In this document: piece by piece, positions 50,044-59,232 of the stretch
How the letters are laid out: every line of letters starts with the position of its first letter
Numbering within the stretch: the first letter of the stretch is position 1
Assembly (NCBI RefSeq): GCF_019042735.1
Contig: NZ_JAHQCR010000086.1
Coordinates: 23,681 to 87,680, forward strand
Reading direction: 5' to 3'
Length of the DNA: 64,000 bases
Origin: Evansella alkalicola
Lineage (GTDB): Bacteria; Bacillota; Bacilli; Bacillales; Salisediminibacteriaceae
The notes under the pieces: generated by a model
What the model was told of the DNA's origin: nothing
The model's input: the letters and a program-made list of their open reading frames with translations, nothing else
Database searches by the model: none
Made by a program: the position numbers and the translations under genes

Positions 50044-51585
50044 ATGTACGTGGTAACAGGTGAAGAGATGCACCGAATCGACCGCTATACCATGGAGAAG
50101 ATTGGTCTGAGTGAAGAAACGTTAATGGAAAATGCGGGGCAAGCCTTTTGTCGTCAGTTATTTCCAACAGTAGGTTTGGAAGATAGACTCGTTGTGTTAA
50201 TTGGTACTGGTAATAACGGTGGAGATGGTTTTGTTATTGGACGTATCTTGAAAGAGGCTGGTTTCCTAGTTGATGTCATTGTCATTCCCCGTGAAGAAAA
50301 AATACGTGGAACTGCACTTAAGCATAAACGTATTTTTGAAAATTCAGGGCATGAGTGGATTACTTTTAGAGAGGTGCAGGAGCATTTTGAACAATTGCTA
50401 ACTAAGTATACTATCATTATCGATGCAATGTTAGGTACTGGGATGGTTGGCACTCCCCGTTGGCCATATTCGGATGTGATCGAAAGTGTAAATGGAGCAA
50501 CAGGGAGAGTTATTGCAGTAGATATTCCAAGTGGTGTAACCGCCACAGAGGAAAAGCATGAAGTTGGGATCAATGCTGATCAGACCTACACTTTTCAGGC
50601 AGCGAAAATTAGTAATTTTTTGTATCCAGCAGCTTTCTGCTTTGGAGAAGTTCACATTCTTGATATTGGGATCCCGCGAATAGCGCTGGAAAACACATTT
50701 GAGACTCGTAAGCTGATTACGGATGAAAAGGTGAAGAACTCCTTAGCTGTGAGAAAGCAAAATGCCCATAAAGGAGTTTCGGGGAAAGCACTGATCATTG
50801 GAGGGTCAATACCAATGACAGGGGCAATCGTATTGACTACGGGAGCTTGCTTAAGAACAGGTGCAGGTTTAGTAACAGTAGCCGTTCCGGATAAAATATT
50901 ACTAGGAATTGCACAAAAGACAACAGAGGCCATGTTTTATCCACTTCCTCAGAAAAATGGGGAAATAGAGATTATACCGTCTCATTTTCCACAAGACAAG
51001 ACGCTGAGCGCGTACGATGGGATTGCAGTCGGACCTGGACTAGGGAGAAATAATAAACATAACCTGTATGACACCTTCAATGATTTTAAAGGGAATTTAG
51101 TCATTGATGCAGATGGCTTATATCACCTTGTAGACGAGCTTGATAAGTGGAGGGGCGGTAGAGAAGGTGGACCAACAATCATTACACCTCACCTAGGTGA
51201 AATGGCAAGGCTCACTGGAAAAACCGTTGAAGAAGTTGAATTGCAACGCTTCCGAATTTCAAAACAGTTTGCAATGGAATATAAAGTTTACTTAGTCCTA
51301 AAGGGGCCATTTACGATTATTACAGCCCCAGATGGAAGGCAATGGGTGAATCAAACAGGGAATGAATCCTTAGCAAAGGGCGGCACAGGCGACACGTTAA
51401 CAGGTATGATTCTTGGGTTTCTTCTTCAGCATGAGTACATTACAGATGCAATTTGTAATGCAGTCTATATCCATGGTAAAACAGCGGACGAACTAGTCAA
51501 AAGTCAAGATATTCTAAGCGTAACAGCTAGTGATATTATCGAAGTTTTGCCAAAGGTGCTTCATTCCTCTCGTTACCAGACGTGA
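50044..51585 (+). CDS. nnr: Bifunctional NAD(P)HX epimerase / ADP-dependent NAD(P)HX dehydratase
   Basis: 513 residues. The N-terminal YjeF_N domain (about 1-215) with GTGNNGGDGFVIGRIL epimerises S/R-NAD(P)HX. The C-terminal ribokinase-like domain (about 225-505), with AVGPGLGRNN, VIDADGLYHL and LAKGGTGDTLTGMI, dehydrates it back to NAD(P)H using ADP. This is metabolite repair of damaged cofactor. GGGAGGG precedes ATG 50044, 83 bp after acpS. The fusion of both activities is normal in bacteria. Confidence 0.95.
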   Translation: MYVVTGEEMHRIDRYTMEKIGLSEETLMENAGQAFCRQLFPTVGLEDRLVVLIGTGNNGGDGFVIGRILKEAGFLVDVIVIPREEKIRGTALKHKRIFENSGHEWITFREVQEHFEQLLTKYTIIIDAMLGTGMVGTPRWPYSDVIESVNGATGRVIAVDIPSGVTATEEKHEVGINADQTYTFQAAKISNFLYPAAFCFGEVHILDIGIPRIALENTFETRKLITDEKVKNSLAVRKQNAHKGVSGKALIIGGSIPMTGAIVLTTGACLRTGAGLVTVAVPDKILLGIAQKTTEAMFYPLPQKNGEIEIIPSHFPQDKTLSAYDGIAVGPGLGRNNKHNLYDTFNDFKGNLVIDADGLYHLVDELDKWRGGREGGPTIITPHLGEMARLTGKTVEEVELQRFRISKQFAMEYKVYLVLKGPFTIITAPDGRQWVNQTGNESLAKGGTGDTLTGMILGFLLQHEYITDAICNAVYIHGKTADELVKSQDILSVTASDIIEVLPKVLHSSRYQT

Positions 51586-51631
51586 CTATATCCCTCCTTT
51601 GTCGTCGAAAAGAGACAGAGGGGTTGAGTAA

Positions 51632-52675
51632 ATGAAGAAAATCATTTCCTTATTCGGTGTGCTTATAGCATTTACATTAGTATTAGCAGCATGTGGAGAA
51701 AAGAGCCAAGAAGATGTCATGCAAGATCTGGATAAGATTTTAGATGATCTCACAGGATATAAGGCAGAAGCAGAAATGACACTTCAAACAGGAGATGAGC
51801 CACAGGATTATCAAGTAGAAGTTTATTATCAACATCCTACGAATTACCGAGTTGCTTTAAGCAATGATGAAAAAGATCCGAGTCAGATTATTTTAAGAAA
51901 TGATGAAGGGGTCTTTGTTTTAACACCAGCTTTAAACAAGAGCTTCAGATTCCAAAGTGATTGGCCAGAAAACAATAGCCAGGTTTATCTCTATGAATCT
52001 TTGATTAATGACATTTTAATGGATCCTGAAAGATCATTCTCTGCAACAGAAGATCACTATGTTTTTCAAACAAACACAAATTATACTAACAAAAATCTAA
52101 ATCAACAGGAAATTATGTTAAACAAAAAAGATCTTACACCTGCTTCCGTTAAGATCATGGATGTTGATTTAGATGTCTTAGTAGAAGTAAATTTCACTCA
52201 CTTTGAAATGAATGCTGAATTTAGTGAGGGAGACTTTGATATGGATCGTAACATGACAGGTGCACAGCTCGAATCTAATGTACCTACATTAGCAGAAGAG
52301 GAAGAAACTGGAGATGCTGATGATTCATTTACAATATTCTATCCAATGTATGAACCTCAAGGTACTGGTTATCCAAGTCACCAAGAGGTAATTACGGAAG
52401 AAGGTAAACGTGTCATTATCACATATGAAGGGGATCAGCCGTTTACACTTGTACAACAGCAAGCCCGTTATGTGGACGCATCAACGCCAGTTCATATCTC
52501 TCAAGGAGATCCGGTAGATTTAGGGTTCACTTATGGTGCTTTAGCGACCGAAGGAGAGACAAAAACAATTTCCTGGTCTTATCAAGGAACGGATTTCTTC
52601 CTTGCATCTAAGCACTTAAGTGAAGAAGATATGATTGCTGTAGCAAGAAGTGTTTATGGCACAGAGGAAAAATAG
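51632..52675 (+). CDS. ydcC: LolA-like lipoprotein YdcC
   Basis: 347 residues: signal peptide with a clear lipobox (TLVLAACGEK, Cys about 21), then a LolA/LppX-type half-barrel (about 35-215; YKAEAEMTL, DYQVEVYYQHPTNYRVALSN, SVKIMDVDLDVLVEVNFTHF), and a C-terminal domain with GDPVDLGFTYGALA and ISWSYQGTDFFLASKHLSEE. It matches B. subtilis YdcC in order and location. It probably binds a hydrophobic ligand at the outer face of the membrane and is sporulation-linked in Bacillus; the ligand is unknown. AGAGGGG precedes the ATG; the terminator is at 52686. Confidence 0.9.
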   Translation: MKKIISLFGVLIAFTLVLAACGEKSQEDVMQDLDKILDDLTGYKAEAEMTLQTGDEPQDYQVEVYYQHPTNYRVALSNDEKDPSQIILRNDEGVFVLTPALNKSFRFQSDWPENNSQVYLYESLINDILMDPERSFSATEDHYVFQTNTNYTNKNLNQQEIMLNKKDLTPASVKIMDVDLDVLVEVNFTHFEMNAEFSEGDFDMDRNMTGAQLESNVPTLAEEEETGDADDSFTIFYPMYEPQGTGYPSHQEVITEEGKRVIITYEGDQPFTLVQQQARYVDASTPVHISQGDPVDLGFTYGALATEGETKTISWSYQGTDFFLASKHLSEEDMIAVARSVYGTEEK

Positions 52676-52685
52676 AATGCAATGA

Positions 52686-52722
52686 TGCCCACTTGAACAC
52701 AAGTTTCAGTGGGCTTTTTTAT
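52686..52722 (+). terminator. Terminator of ydcC
   Basis: GCCCACT pairs with AGTGGGC, followed by TTTTTTATTT. Confidence 0.85.
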
Positions 52723-52825
52723 TTGGCGATTACGCTTTTCTTATTTGACATAGACTAGGATGGTGATAATAATGAATAATATGAAATAGTATATAGTATT
52801 GAGGGTGTAGATTGGAGGACTCTCC

Positions 52826-53989
52826 GTGGAAGGCTTTTACCGTGATACATGGGTTGAAATAAATTTAGATGCATTAAAGGAAAATGTAAGAAATATTAGA
52901 AAGATGCTTCCTGAGAATGTCCGTTTTATGGCTGCAGTAAAAGCGAATGGTTATGGACATGGTGCAGTAGACGTCGCAAAGGCAGCATTAGAGGAAGGGG
53001 CATCTTATTTAGGGGTAGCCATTCTAGATGAGGCTTTGGCAATTAGGAAAGCTGGTATAACGGCACCAATTCTTGTTATGGGGTATGTTAGGCCTGAAAA
53101 TGTGAAACTGGCCATTGAAAAAGATATTGAATTAACAGTGTTTCAAGGAGAATGGCTTGAAAAGACGTTGGAATTCCTAGATGGTACAACTAAGGAGTTA
53201 AAGTGTCATATAAAAATTGACACAGGTATGGGGCGAATTGGTATAAGAACAAAGGAAGAAGGAAATGCTCTAATTAGTGTGTTAAAAAATTCTTCAAATT
53301 TCATTGTGAATGGGATTTATACGCATTTTGCAACGGCAGATGAGTTAGATGTAACCTACTACAAAAAACAACAACAGCGTTTTCGTGAAATGGTAACATG
53401 GTTCGAACAGGAGTTAGAAAAGGAAATAGAGTTAAAGCACTGTGGAAATAGTGCTGCCACTTTAAGATTTCCAGATGAACTATATAATATGGTGCGAGTT
53501 GGAATAGCAATGTATGGTCTCACACCATCTACTGAAATGAAAGATTTAATTCCAGTATCATTAAAAGAAGTATTTTCACTTCATAGTACAGTAACACACA
53601 TCAAACATCTGCCAGAAGGACACGGAGTTAGTTATGGAGCAACATATCGGGCAACTGGTCAGGAGTGGGTGGCTACAGTTCCAATTGGTTATGCGGATGG
53701 TTGGATTCGCGCCAATAGTGGTGGCTTTGTGTTAATAAATGGAAGTAAAGCACCGATCGTTGGCCGAATATGCATGGACCAAATGATGATAGCATTACCT
53801 GAATATGTAGCAATTGGTACGGAAGTTACTCTCATTGGCAAACAAGAAAATGAAATAGTTTCGATGGATGATGTTGCGAAAAGGTTAAATACAATAAACT
53901 ATGAAATACCTTGTACGATAAGTTATCGTGTTCCTAGAGTTGTAATAGAAAATAAAGAAGTTCGTCACGTTCATAATGAAATCTTTTAA
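52826..53989 (+). CDS. alr: Alanine racemase
   Basis: 387 residues, fold-type III PLP enzyme interconverting L- and D-alanine for peptidoglycan. The PLP Lys is in AAVKANGYGHGAVDVA; the second catalytic base, Tyr, is in GVSYGATYRA; KIDTGMGRIGI, HFATADE and GRICMDQMMI are also conserved. It is a cytosolic dimer. GTG 52826 has TTGGAGGA six bases upstream. In Bacillus alr precedes the ndoAI-ndoA pair, as here. One of possibly two alr paralogues in such genomes. Confidence 0.96.
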   Translation: MEGFYRDTWVEINLDALKENVRNIRKMLPENVRFMAAVKANGYGHGAVDVAKAALEEGASYLGVAILDEALAIRKAGITAPILVMGYVRPENVKLAIEKDIELTVFQGEWLEKTLEFLDGTTKELKCHIKIDTGMGRIGIRTKEEGNALISVLKNSSNFIVNGIYTHFATADELDVTYYKKQQQRFREMVTWFEQELEKEIELKHCGNSAATLRFPDELYNMVRVGIAMYGLTPSTEMKDLIPVSLKEVFSLHSTVTHIKHLPEGHGVSYGATYRATGQEWVATVPIGYADGWIRANSGGFVLINGSKAPIVGRICMDQMMIALPEYVAIGTEVTLIGKQENEIVSMDDVAKRLNTINYEIPCTISYRVPRVVIENKEVRHVHNEIF

Positions 53990-54125
53990 GATTATTGAAG
54001 GATTTCAAAGTTTTTTGCCGAAATTCTTATAGGCAGGAATGAAAAGTCACTTTGCAATCTCCTGTTCCAAATGATATGATAATATAGGATAAAAAATGGT
54101 TGATGTTGCCCTGGAGGTGTTTTTT

Positions 54126-54404
54126 GTGTCTGAAGAAAGCACAAAAAAGATAATGGTTAGTTTACCACAGCATTTAATTAATGAATTAGATGTGATGCTT
54201 GAACAACAAAAGGTCAATCGAAGTGAAATTATTCATCAAGCTACTAAAATGTATTTGAAGGAACACAAGAAACAACAAATTCGTGAAACGATGCAACAAG
54301 GCTATTTAGAAATGTCAAAAATCAATTTAAACATTGCTACGGAAGCCTTTCTTGCTGAGGAGGAAGCCGAGCTAACGTTGGATCGCTTAGTTAGTGGGGT
54401 GTAA
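54126..54404 (+). CDS. ndoAI: Antitoxin EndoAI (MazE-type, ribbon-helix-helix)
   Basis: 92 residues from GTG 54126 (GGAGGTG upstream; the longer frame from 54096 is not supported). N-terminal ribbon-helix-helix KKIMVSLPQHLINELDVMLE followed by helices, ending AEEEAELTLDRLVSGV, as in B. subtilis EndoAI. It binds and neutralises EndoA and probably autoregulates the pair. Its stop is four bases before the toxin start. Signature GYLEMSKINLNIATEA matches the neutralising region. Confidence 0.95.
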   Translation: MSEESTKKIMVSLPQHLINELDVMLEQQKVNRSEIIHQATKMYLKEHKKQQIRETMQQGYLEMSKINLNIATEAFLAEEEAELTLDRLVSGV

Positions 54405-54408
54405 CAGA

Positions 54409-54759
54409 TTGATAGTAAAACGTGGTGACGTTTATTTTGCAGATCTATCACCCGTTGTCGGTTCCGAGCAAGGTGGGATTCGGCCAGTTTTAGTCATCCA
54501 AAATGATATAGGGAACCGATTCAGTCCAACAGTCATTGTTGCGGCAATTACAGCACAGATTCAGAAGGCAAAATTGCCAACTCATGTGGAGATTAATGCT
54601 AAACAATACGGTTTTGATCGAGATTCTGTTATTTTATTGGAACAAGTCCGTACAATTGATAAACAGCGGTTAACGGATAAGATTACGCATTTAGATGATG
54701 ATATGATGGCAAAAGTGAATGACGCCTTGATGATTAGTCTTGGCTTGATTGACTTTTGA
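54409..54759 (+). CDS. ndoA: mRNA interferase EndoA (MazF family)
   Basis: 116 residues, nearly identical in sequence pattern to B. subtilis EndoA: IVKRGDVYFADLSPVVGSEQ, RPVLVIQNDIGNRFSPTVIV, and RTIDKQRLTDKITHLDDDMM. It is a ribosome-independent endoribonuclease that cleaves at UACAU-type sites in the family. The start is TTG 54409 (GGGGTG upstream), not the 54394 codon, which is inside ndoAI. It is translationally coupled to the antitoxin. Confidence 0.96.
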   Translation: MIVKRGDVYFADLSPVVGSEQGGIRPVLVIQNDIGNRFSPTVIVAAITAQIQKAKLPTHVEINAKQYGFDRDSVILLEQVRTIDKQRLTDKITHLDDDMMAKVNDALMISLGLIDF

Positions 54760-54781
54760 TATCGTTAATAATGGAAAAAAG

Positions 54782-54810
54782 AAGTTGCTGGAGGATCAGC
54801 AGCTTTTTTT
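54782..54810 (+). terminator. Terminator of ndoAI-ndoA
   Basis: AAGTTGCTG pairs with CAGCAGCTT, then seven T. Confidence 0.88.
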
Positions 54811-54977
54811 GTCGTTCTAAGAGATAAAACGTAGGGTCTATTAAAGTGAGATCCTTCATATTTATCACAGAGTAATTTAAAAGTGCTATTTTAATGGTTT
54901 CACATTCGTTGCAATCAAAAGAAATCAATGAAATAATAATAGAATATTATATTGAATTGTAAGGTGGGGGAAATTGG

Positions 54978-55802
54978 ATGAAAACGGAGATAAGAGAAGC
55001 AATCTTGCAACATCAGGAAACAATTATAGAACACTGGACTACTGAATTAGATAAGTTTCGTACGGAAGATAACTTACAAAGTATCACTAAAAAAGTCTAT
55101 GAAAATACAAACCGTGAGTTTATAGACAAGCTTTTCTTAACAGTCCAAAATGGGCAGGAAGATGTTCATCAAGAATTAATTCAATATGCAGAGCGGTTAA
55201 TTCAATTAGGTTGGCCATTAAACTATATTACGAGAGGTCTACAAGAGTTTCGTAAAGTGACGGTTGAAACCATATCAAAATCAGGCGTCAGCTATAATAA
55301 TAGTATTGAATTTTTCCAAGAGTTCGAGAACTGGTTAGATGGTATTGTAAATGTTCTTGTGAATGAATACTCAGGGTCATGGGAAAACACAGTATTTTTA
55401 CAAAAGATGGCCTTAAAAGAATTATCAGCTCCTCTCATTCCAGTATTTGATAAGATTAGTGTGATGCCGTTAATTGGTACGATCGATACTGAAAGAGCTA
55501 AGTTAATTATGGAGAACTTATTGGATGGTGTGATCGAACATCGATCTGAAGTTGTGTTAATTGATATTACTGGTGTGCCAGTGGTGGATACAATGGTAGC
55601 ACATCACATCATTCAAGCGTCGGAAGCTGTGAGACTTGTTGGAGCAAAATGTATTTTAGTTGGGATCAGACCGGAGATTGCACAAACAATTGTTAATTTA
55701 GGTATTGACCTAAGAAAGTTTCCAACGAAGAGTACATTGAAAAAAGGAATAGAGTCCGCCTTAGAATTAACTAAAAGAGAAATTGTCCAAATTGATGAGT
55801 AG
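54978..55802 (+). CDS. rsbRA: Stressosome protein RsbRA
   Basis: 274 residues. An N-terminal non-haem globin-like domain (about 1-135, all helical, GWPLNYITRGLQEFRKVTVE) and a C-terminal STAS domain (about 150-265) with VVLIDITGVPVVDTMVAHHI, including the RsbT-phosphorylated Thr positions. It co-assembles with RsbS into the stressosome, which sequesters RsbT and senses environmental stress. AAGGTGGGGG precedes the ATG. First gene of rsbR-S-T-U-V-W-sigB-X, 218 bp after ndoA. Confidence 0.95.
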   Translation: MKTEIREAILQHQETIIEHWTTELDKFRTEDNLQSITKKVYENTNREFIDKLFLTVQNGQEDVHQELIQYAERLIQLGWPLNYITRGLQEFRKVTVETISKSGVSYNNSIEFFQEFENWLDGIVNVLVNEYSGSWENTVFLQKMALKELSAPLIPVFDKISVMPLIGTIDTERAKLIMENLLDGVIEHRSEVVLIDITGVPVVDTMVAHHIIQASEAVRLVGAKCILVGIRPEIAQTIVNLGIDLRKFPTKSTLKKGIESALELTKREIVQIDE

Positions 55803-55816
55803 AGGAGGAATTGCTG

Positions 55817-56173
55817 ATGCGTATTCCAATACTTAAATTACATGAATACTTATTAATTTCAGTACAAGTTGATCTTGATGATCAAACGGCCCTTCAGTTT
55901 CAGGAAGATGTACTTAATAAGATTCATGAAGAAGGATCTCACGGGGTTGTGATCGACTTAACCTCAGTTGAAATGATAGATTCATTTATTGCTAAAGTAT
56001 TAGGTGATGTGGTAGATATGTCGAATCTAATGGGGGCAAAAGTCGTCCTAACCGGCATACAGCCTGCTGTAGCTATAACCTTAATAGATATGGGAATTGT
56101 ATTAGATGAGGTTCCAACTGCCTTGGACCTAGAACAAGGGTTGGATAAGCTCCAGTCCGAATTGGAGGGTTGA
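55817..56173 (+). CDS. rsbS: Stressosome scaffold RsbS
   Basis: 118 residues, one STAS domain. The phosphorylatable Ser is in VEMIDSFIAKVLGD (family Ser59). It forms the stressosome core with RsbRA and holds RsbT until phosphorylated by it. ATG 55817 follows AGGAGG, 14 bp after rsbRA; TTG 55811 is in that site's spacer. The short length and KVVLTGIQPAVAITLIDMG are family-typical. Confidence 0.95.
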   Translation: MRIPILKLHEYLLISVQVDLDDQTALQFQEDVLNKIHEEGSHGVVIDLTSVEMIDSFIAKVLGDVVDMSNLMGAKVVLTGIQPAVAITLIDMGIVLDEVPTALDLEQGLDKLQSELEG

Positions 56174-56175
56174 AC

Positions 56176-56577
56176 ATGCAAGTCCATACCCATGTTGAAA
56201 TTACTAGCGAGTGGGGTATTGTAGCTGCTCGACAGGCGGGCCGAAAGCTTGCCAGGGAGGTAGGCTTTGGTTCTGTGGATCAAGCTAGAATTACGACAGC
56301 TATATCTGAATTAGCAAGAAATATATACCTATATGCTAATAAAGGGCAAATAAAAATTGAGGAACTTGCAGATGCGGGGAAGCGTGGAATTAAAATAACT
56401 GCAGTAGATAATGGGCCAGGCATTAAAGATGTACGCCGCGTAATGGAAGATGGATTTACTACATCAGGGGGATTAGGCGCTGGACTTCCAGGTGTAAAAC
56501 GTCTCATGGATGAATTTATAATAGATTCTGAATTAAACAATGGGACAAAAATCAGTGCAATTAAATGGCTCCGCTAA
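56176..56577 (+). CDS. rsbT: Serine/threonine kinase and switch protein RsbT
   Basis: 133 residues, GHKL ATPase-fold kinase. N-box ITTAISELARNIYLYA, G1 box VDNGPGIKDV and G2 GLGAGLPGVKRLMDEF are intact. It phosphorylates RsbS/RsbR, leaves the stressosome, and activates the phosphatase RsbU by binding. ATG 56176 is two bases after the rsbS stop, with TTGGAGGG as binding site. Confidence 0.95.
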   Translation: MQVHTHVEITSEWGIVAARQAGRKLAREVGFGSVDQARITTAISELARNIYLYANKGQIKIEELADAGKRGIKITAVDNGPGIKDVRRVMEDGFTTSGGLGAGLPGVKRLMDEFIIDSELNNGTKISAIKWLR

Positions 56578-56590
56578 AGGAGGGGTATCG

Positions 56591-57604
56591 TTGGAAGATA
56601 AAAAACTGACGATGTACCATTTATATAAAGAAATGTTAAATAATTATATGCAAAGTAAAAGTGAGCATACATTATACTCTGCACAGCAGTTTAGTAAAGA
56701 GATGTTAGAGAAGGATATGTCCCCAGAAGAGGTAGTTAGCCTTCATAAATCGGTGATTACCGAACTCGTCAACGACCCTTCAGGTGAATTGTTGGACTCA
56801 TTTGATTTATTACTAGAGGTAATGATCGGATACGGATTAGCCCATAGGGAGCATTTGAGTTTACGAGACAGGCAACGACAGCTGGATTCTGAACTAAATG
56901 TTGCTGCTAGAATGCAGCAATCGCTTCTACCGAATAACAAAATTGAAGTAGAAGCAGTTGACTTTGGTGTGAAAAGTGTTCCCGCGGGGAAAATGAGTGG
57001 AGACTATTATCATTATTTTGTTGATGAACATGGAAATATTGGCGCTGCAGTGGCTGATGTTATAGGTAAGGGAGTCCCTGCGGCGATGTGTATGTCGATG
57101 ATTAAATACGCGATGGATAGTCTTCCGGAACAACGACTACAGCCTGCAGCTTTATTGGAAAACTTAAATCGTGTGGTTGCGCGTAATATAGACGATGATA
57201 TGTTCATAACAATGGTATATGGTTCCTATGATTCGAAAAAACACCAATTCCATTTTGCTAGTGCAGGTCATGAACCTTGTTTATATTACTCCGCAGATAC
57301 TGACGATTTCCATGAATTAAAGACAAAAGGCTTAGTGCTTGGTGTTTCTTCTAAAGTCCGTTATGAGGAGTATGTAAGGGATTTAAACCCAGGTGACTTT
57401 ATTGTGCTCTTATCAGATGGTGTTACGGAATGTAGGATTAATGGAGAGTTTATTGAAATGAAACATATTAAACAAATCATCCGAAAATATAAACATTTAT
57501 CTGCACAGCAAATGGTGGATCAAGTGTATTCGGAATTGGAAAAAATTCAGGAGTTTCAGTTGCGCGATGACTTTACCCTCTTAATACTACGAAGAAATGT
57601 TTAA
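56591..57604 (+). CDS. rsbU: PP2C-type phosphatase RsbU
   Basis: 337 residues from TTG 56591 (AAAGGAGGGG six bases upstream; the 56540 codon is inside rsbT). The N-terminal RsbT-binding helical domain (about 1-85), then a PP2C/SpoIIE phosphatase domain: RMQQSLLPNN, VPAGKMSGDYYHYF, VADVIGKGVPAAMCMSMIKY, FIVLLSDGVTE with metal-binding Asp residues. It dephosphorylates RsbV-P after environmental stress. The length is like B. subtilis RsbU (335). Its last codons overlap the sigma-B promoter of rsbV. Confidence 0.95.
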   Translation: MEDKKLTMYHLYKEMLNNYMQSKSEHTLYSAQQFSKEMLEKDMSPEEVVSLHKSVITELVNDPSGELLDSFDLLLEVMIGYGLAHREHLSLRDRQRQLDSELNVAARMQQSLLPNNKIEVEAVDFGVKSVPAGKMSGDYYHYFVDEHGNIGAAVADVIGKGVPAAMCMSMIKYAMDSLPEQRLQPAALLENLNRVVARNIDDDMFITMVYGSYDSKKHQFHFASAGHEPCLYYSADTDDFHELKTKGLVLGVSSKVRYEEYVRDLNPGDFIVLLSDGVTECRINGEFIEMKHIKQIIRKYKHLSAQQMVDQVYSELEKIQEFQLRDDFTLLILRRNV

Positions 57605-57624
57605 TGAAATATTCAACGGGGTAT
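57599..57624 (+). promoter_or_regulatory. Sigma-B autoregulatory promoter of rsbVW-sigB-rsbX
   Basis: GTTTAA (57599-57604), a 14-bp spacer and GGGTAT (57619-57624) match the sigma-B consensus exactly. The -35 element overlaps the rsbU stop codon. It lies 34 bp before rsbV, the same arrangement as in B. subtilis. Confidence 0.92.
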
Positions 57625-57657
57625 AGAGAAAGACTGACTGATTTCAGGAGGGGAAAT

Positions 57658-57987
57658 ATGAATTTAAAAATAGACTTGCAGGAAGGAAAAAAAGAGAGTG
57701 TTTTATACTTAGATGGAGAAGTGGACGTTTATACTGCACCTAATTTGAAAGAATCTTTATATCCTCTGGCAGAAGAAAGTGGTAAAAAAGTCATAGTTGA
57801 TCTGAAAAATGTCAATTATATTGATAGTACTGGTCTGGGAATTTTTATTGGAGCATTAAAAGCTACAGATAAATCCAACAGTAAATTAGTAATTCGCGGA
57901 GTAGATGCGAGGGTTAAACGACTGTTTGAGATTACAGGCCTCAATGAAGTGATGGACATAGTTTCGGATCAAAGGGAGGAAGTTTAA
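57658..57987 (+). CDS. rsbV: Anti-anti-sigma factor RsbV
   Basis: 109 residues, single STAS domain with the phosphorylated Ser in NYIDSTGLGIFIGALKA (about residue 56). The unphosphorylated form binds RsbW and frees sigma-B. ATG 57658 has AGGAGGGG upstream; earlier in-frame codons (57604 on) lie in the promoter. First gene of the sigma-B-controlled transcript. Confidence 0.95.
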   Translation: MNLKIDLQEGKKESVLYLDGEVDVYTAPNLKESLYPLAEESGKKVIVDLKNVNYIDSTGLGIFIGALKATDKSNSKLVIRGVDARVKRLFEITGLNEVMDIVSDQREEV

Positions 57988-57989
57988 GC

Positions 57990-58481
57990 ATGGTCCAAAC
58001 ATCTGATTTTATAGAAATGAAAATGCCTGCAAAACCAGAATACGTTGGGGTTGTTCGGTTAACGGTGAGTGGAGTAGCGAACCGTTTAGGGTATACTTAC
58101 GATGACATAGAAGACATAAAAATAGCTGTTGCAGAAGCTTGTACGAACGTAGTCAATCATGCATACGAAGACGGGGAAAAAGATGCATTCATGCGCGTGA
58201 CGTGTGGAGTGTATGACAACAGATTAGAATTAATGGTAGCTGATAAGGGTGGAGATACAGATGTCGATGCTTTTAAGAATGGCAAAGGACCCATTAAGAA
58301 GGATCAACCGATCGAAGAATTGAAGGAAGGGGGTCTAGGTCTTTTTTTAATTGAGACTCTTATGGACAAGGTGGAAATAAGTGGAGATTCAGGAGTAGTC
58401 ATCGTCATGACGAAGTTCCTTCAAAGAGATGGGGTGGGACATAATGACAGCGGAATCTCAACCGAAGCACCAAAACAGTAA
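57990..58481 (+). CDS. rsbW: Anti-sigma-B factor and kinase RsbW
   Basis: 163 residues, GHKL serine kinase. Motifs: DIKIAVAEACTNVVNHAYE (N-box), MVADKGGDTDVDAF (G1) and EGGLGLFLIETLMDKVE (G2). It binds sigma-B and blocks polymerase binding, or phosphorylates RsbV. It starts two bases after the rsbV stop (GGGAGGAAG upstream) and overlaps sigB by 38 bases, keeping their stoichiometry coupled. Confidence 0.96.
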   Translation: MVQTSDFIEMKMPAKPEYVGVVRLTVSGVANRLGYTYDDIEDIKIAVAEACTNVVNHAYEDGEKDAFMRVTCGVYDNRLELMVADKGGDTDVDAFKNGKGPIKKDQPIEELKEGGLGLFLIETLMDKVEISGDSGVVIVMTKFLQRDGVGHNDSGISTEAPKQ

Positions 58482-59232
58482 AGAAGATCTTATTAAAAGA
58501 ATTGAAGAATATCAACAAACTGGAGATAAGGAATTACAAACAAAGCTTGTCATGGAATTTGAGAGTCTTGTTCATGCCCTTGCAAGAAAGTTTTCTAAAG
58601 GGCAGCGGCATGACGAGGACTTAATACAAGTTGGAATGCTCGGCCTCTTAGCAGCACTCCGACGTTTTGATACATCCATAGGCCGAAGTTTTGAATCTTT
58701 TGCTGTACCAACAATTGTTGGTGAGATTAAAAGATTTATTCGGGACAAAACATGGAGTGTCCATGTCCCACGGCGAATCAAAGAACTTGGTCCAAAAATT
58801 AAAAAATCTGTTGAAAAACTCACTACTGAACTCCAAAGGTCACCAAGGGTCGATGAAATAGCAGAACATCTTGGTGTTACGGAGGAAGAAGTTTTAGAGA
58901 CAATGGAGATGGGGAAAAGTTATCAGGCTCTTTCAGTTGACCGTTCTATTGAGGCGGACGATGAAGGTAGTGCCGTAACGTTACTAGATTTGGTAGGAAC
59001 GACAGAAAAGGGATATGAAAAAACAGATCAACAGCTACTTTTGGAGAAGGCGTTTGATGTATTATCAACCCGGGAAAAACAAATACTAGAATTGACCTAT
59101 TATGATAACTTAAGTCAGAAAGAAGCTGGCGATAAATTAGGAATTTCTCAGATGCATGTGTCTAGACTTCAAAGGAGGGCTCTGCAGAAATTAAGAGACT
59201 CCATTCGAGTCGAGCCTACGGAGTGTTTATAA
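58444..59232 (+). CDS. sigB: General stress sigma factor SigB
   Basis: 262 residues, group 3 sigma-70 factor. Region 2 DLIQVGMLGLLAALRRFDTS and the core KTWSVHVPRRIKELGPKIKK are almost those of B. subtilis SigB. Region 3 is EVLETMEMGKSYQALSVDRS, and region 4 DKLGISQMHVSRLQRRALQK is the helix-turn-helix. It directs the general stress regulon. ATG 58444 is preferred to the ATG at 58429, with GGGGTGGG between them. Activity is set by RsbW/RsbV and by the autoregulatory promoter upstream of rsbV. Confidence 0.97.
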   Translation: MTAESQPKHQNSKEDLIKRIEEYQQTGDKELQTKLVMEFESLVHALARKFSKGQRHDEDLIQVGMLGLLAALRRFDTSIGRSFESFAVPTIVGEIKRFIRDKTWSVHVPRRIKELGPKIKKSVEKLTTELQRSPRVDEIAEHLGVTEEEVLETMEMGKSYQALSVDRSIEADDEGSAVTLLDLVGTTEKGYEKTDQQLLLEKAFDVLSTREKQILELTYYDNLSQKEAGDKLGISQMHVSRLQRRALQKLRDSIRVEPTECL

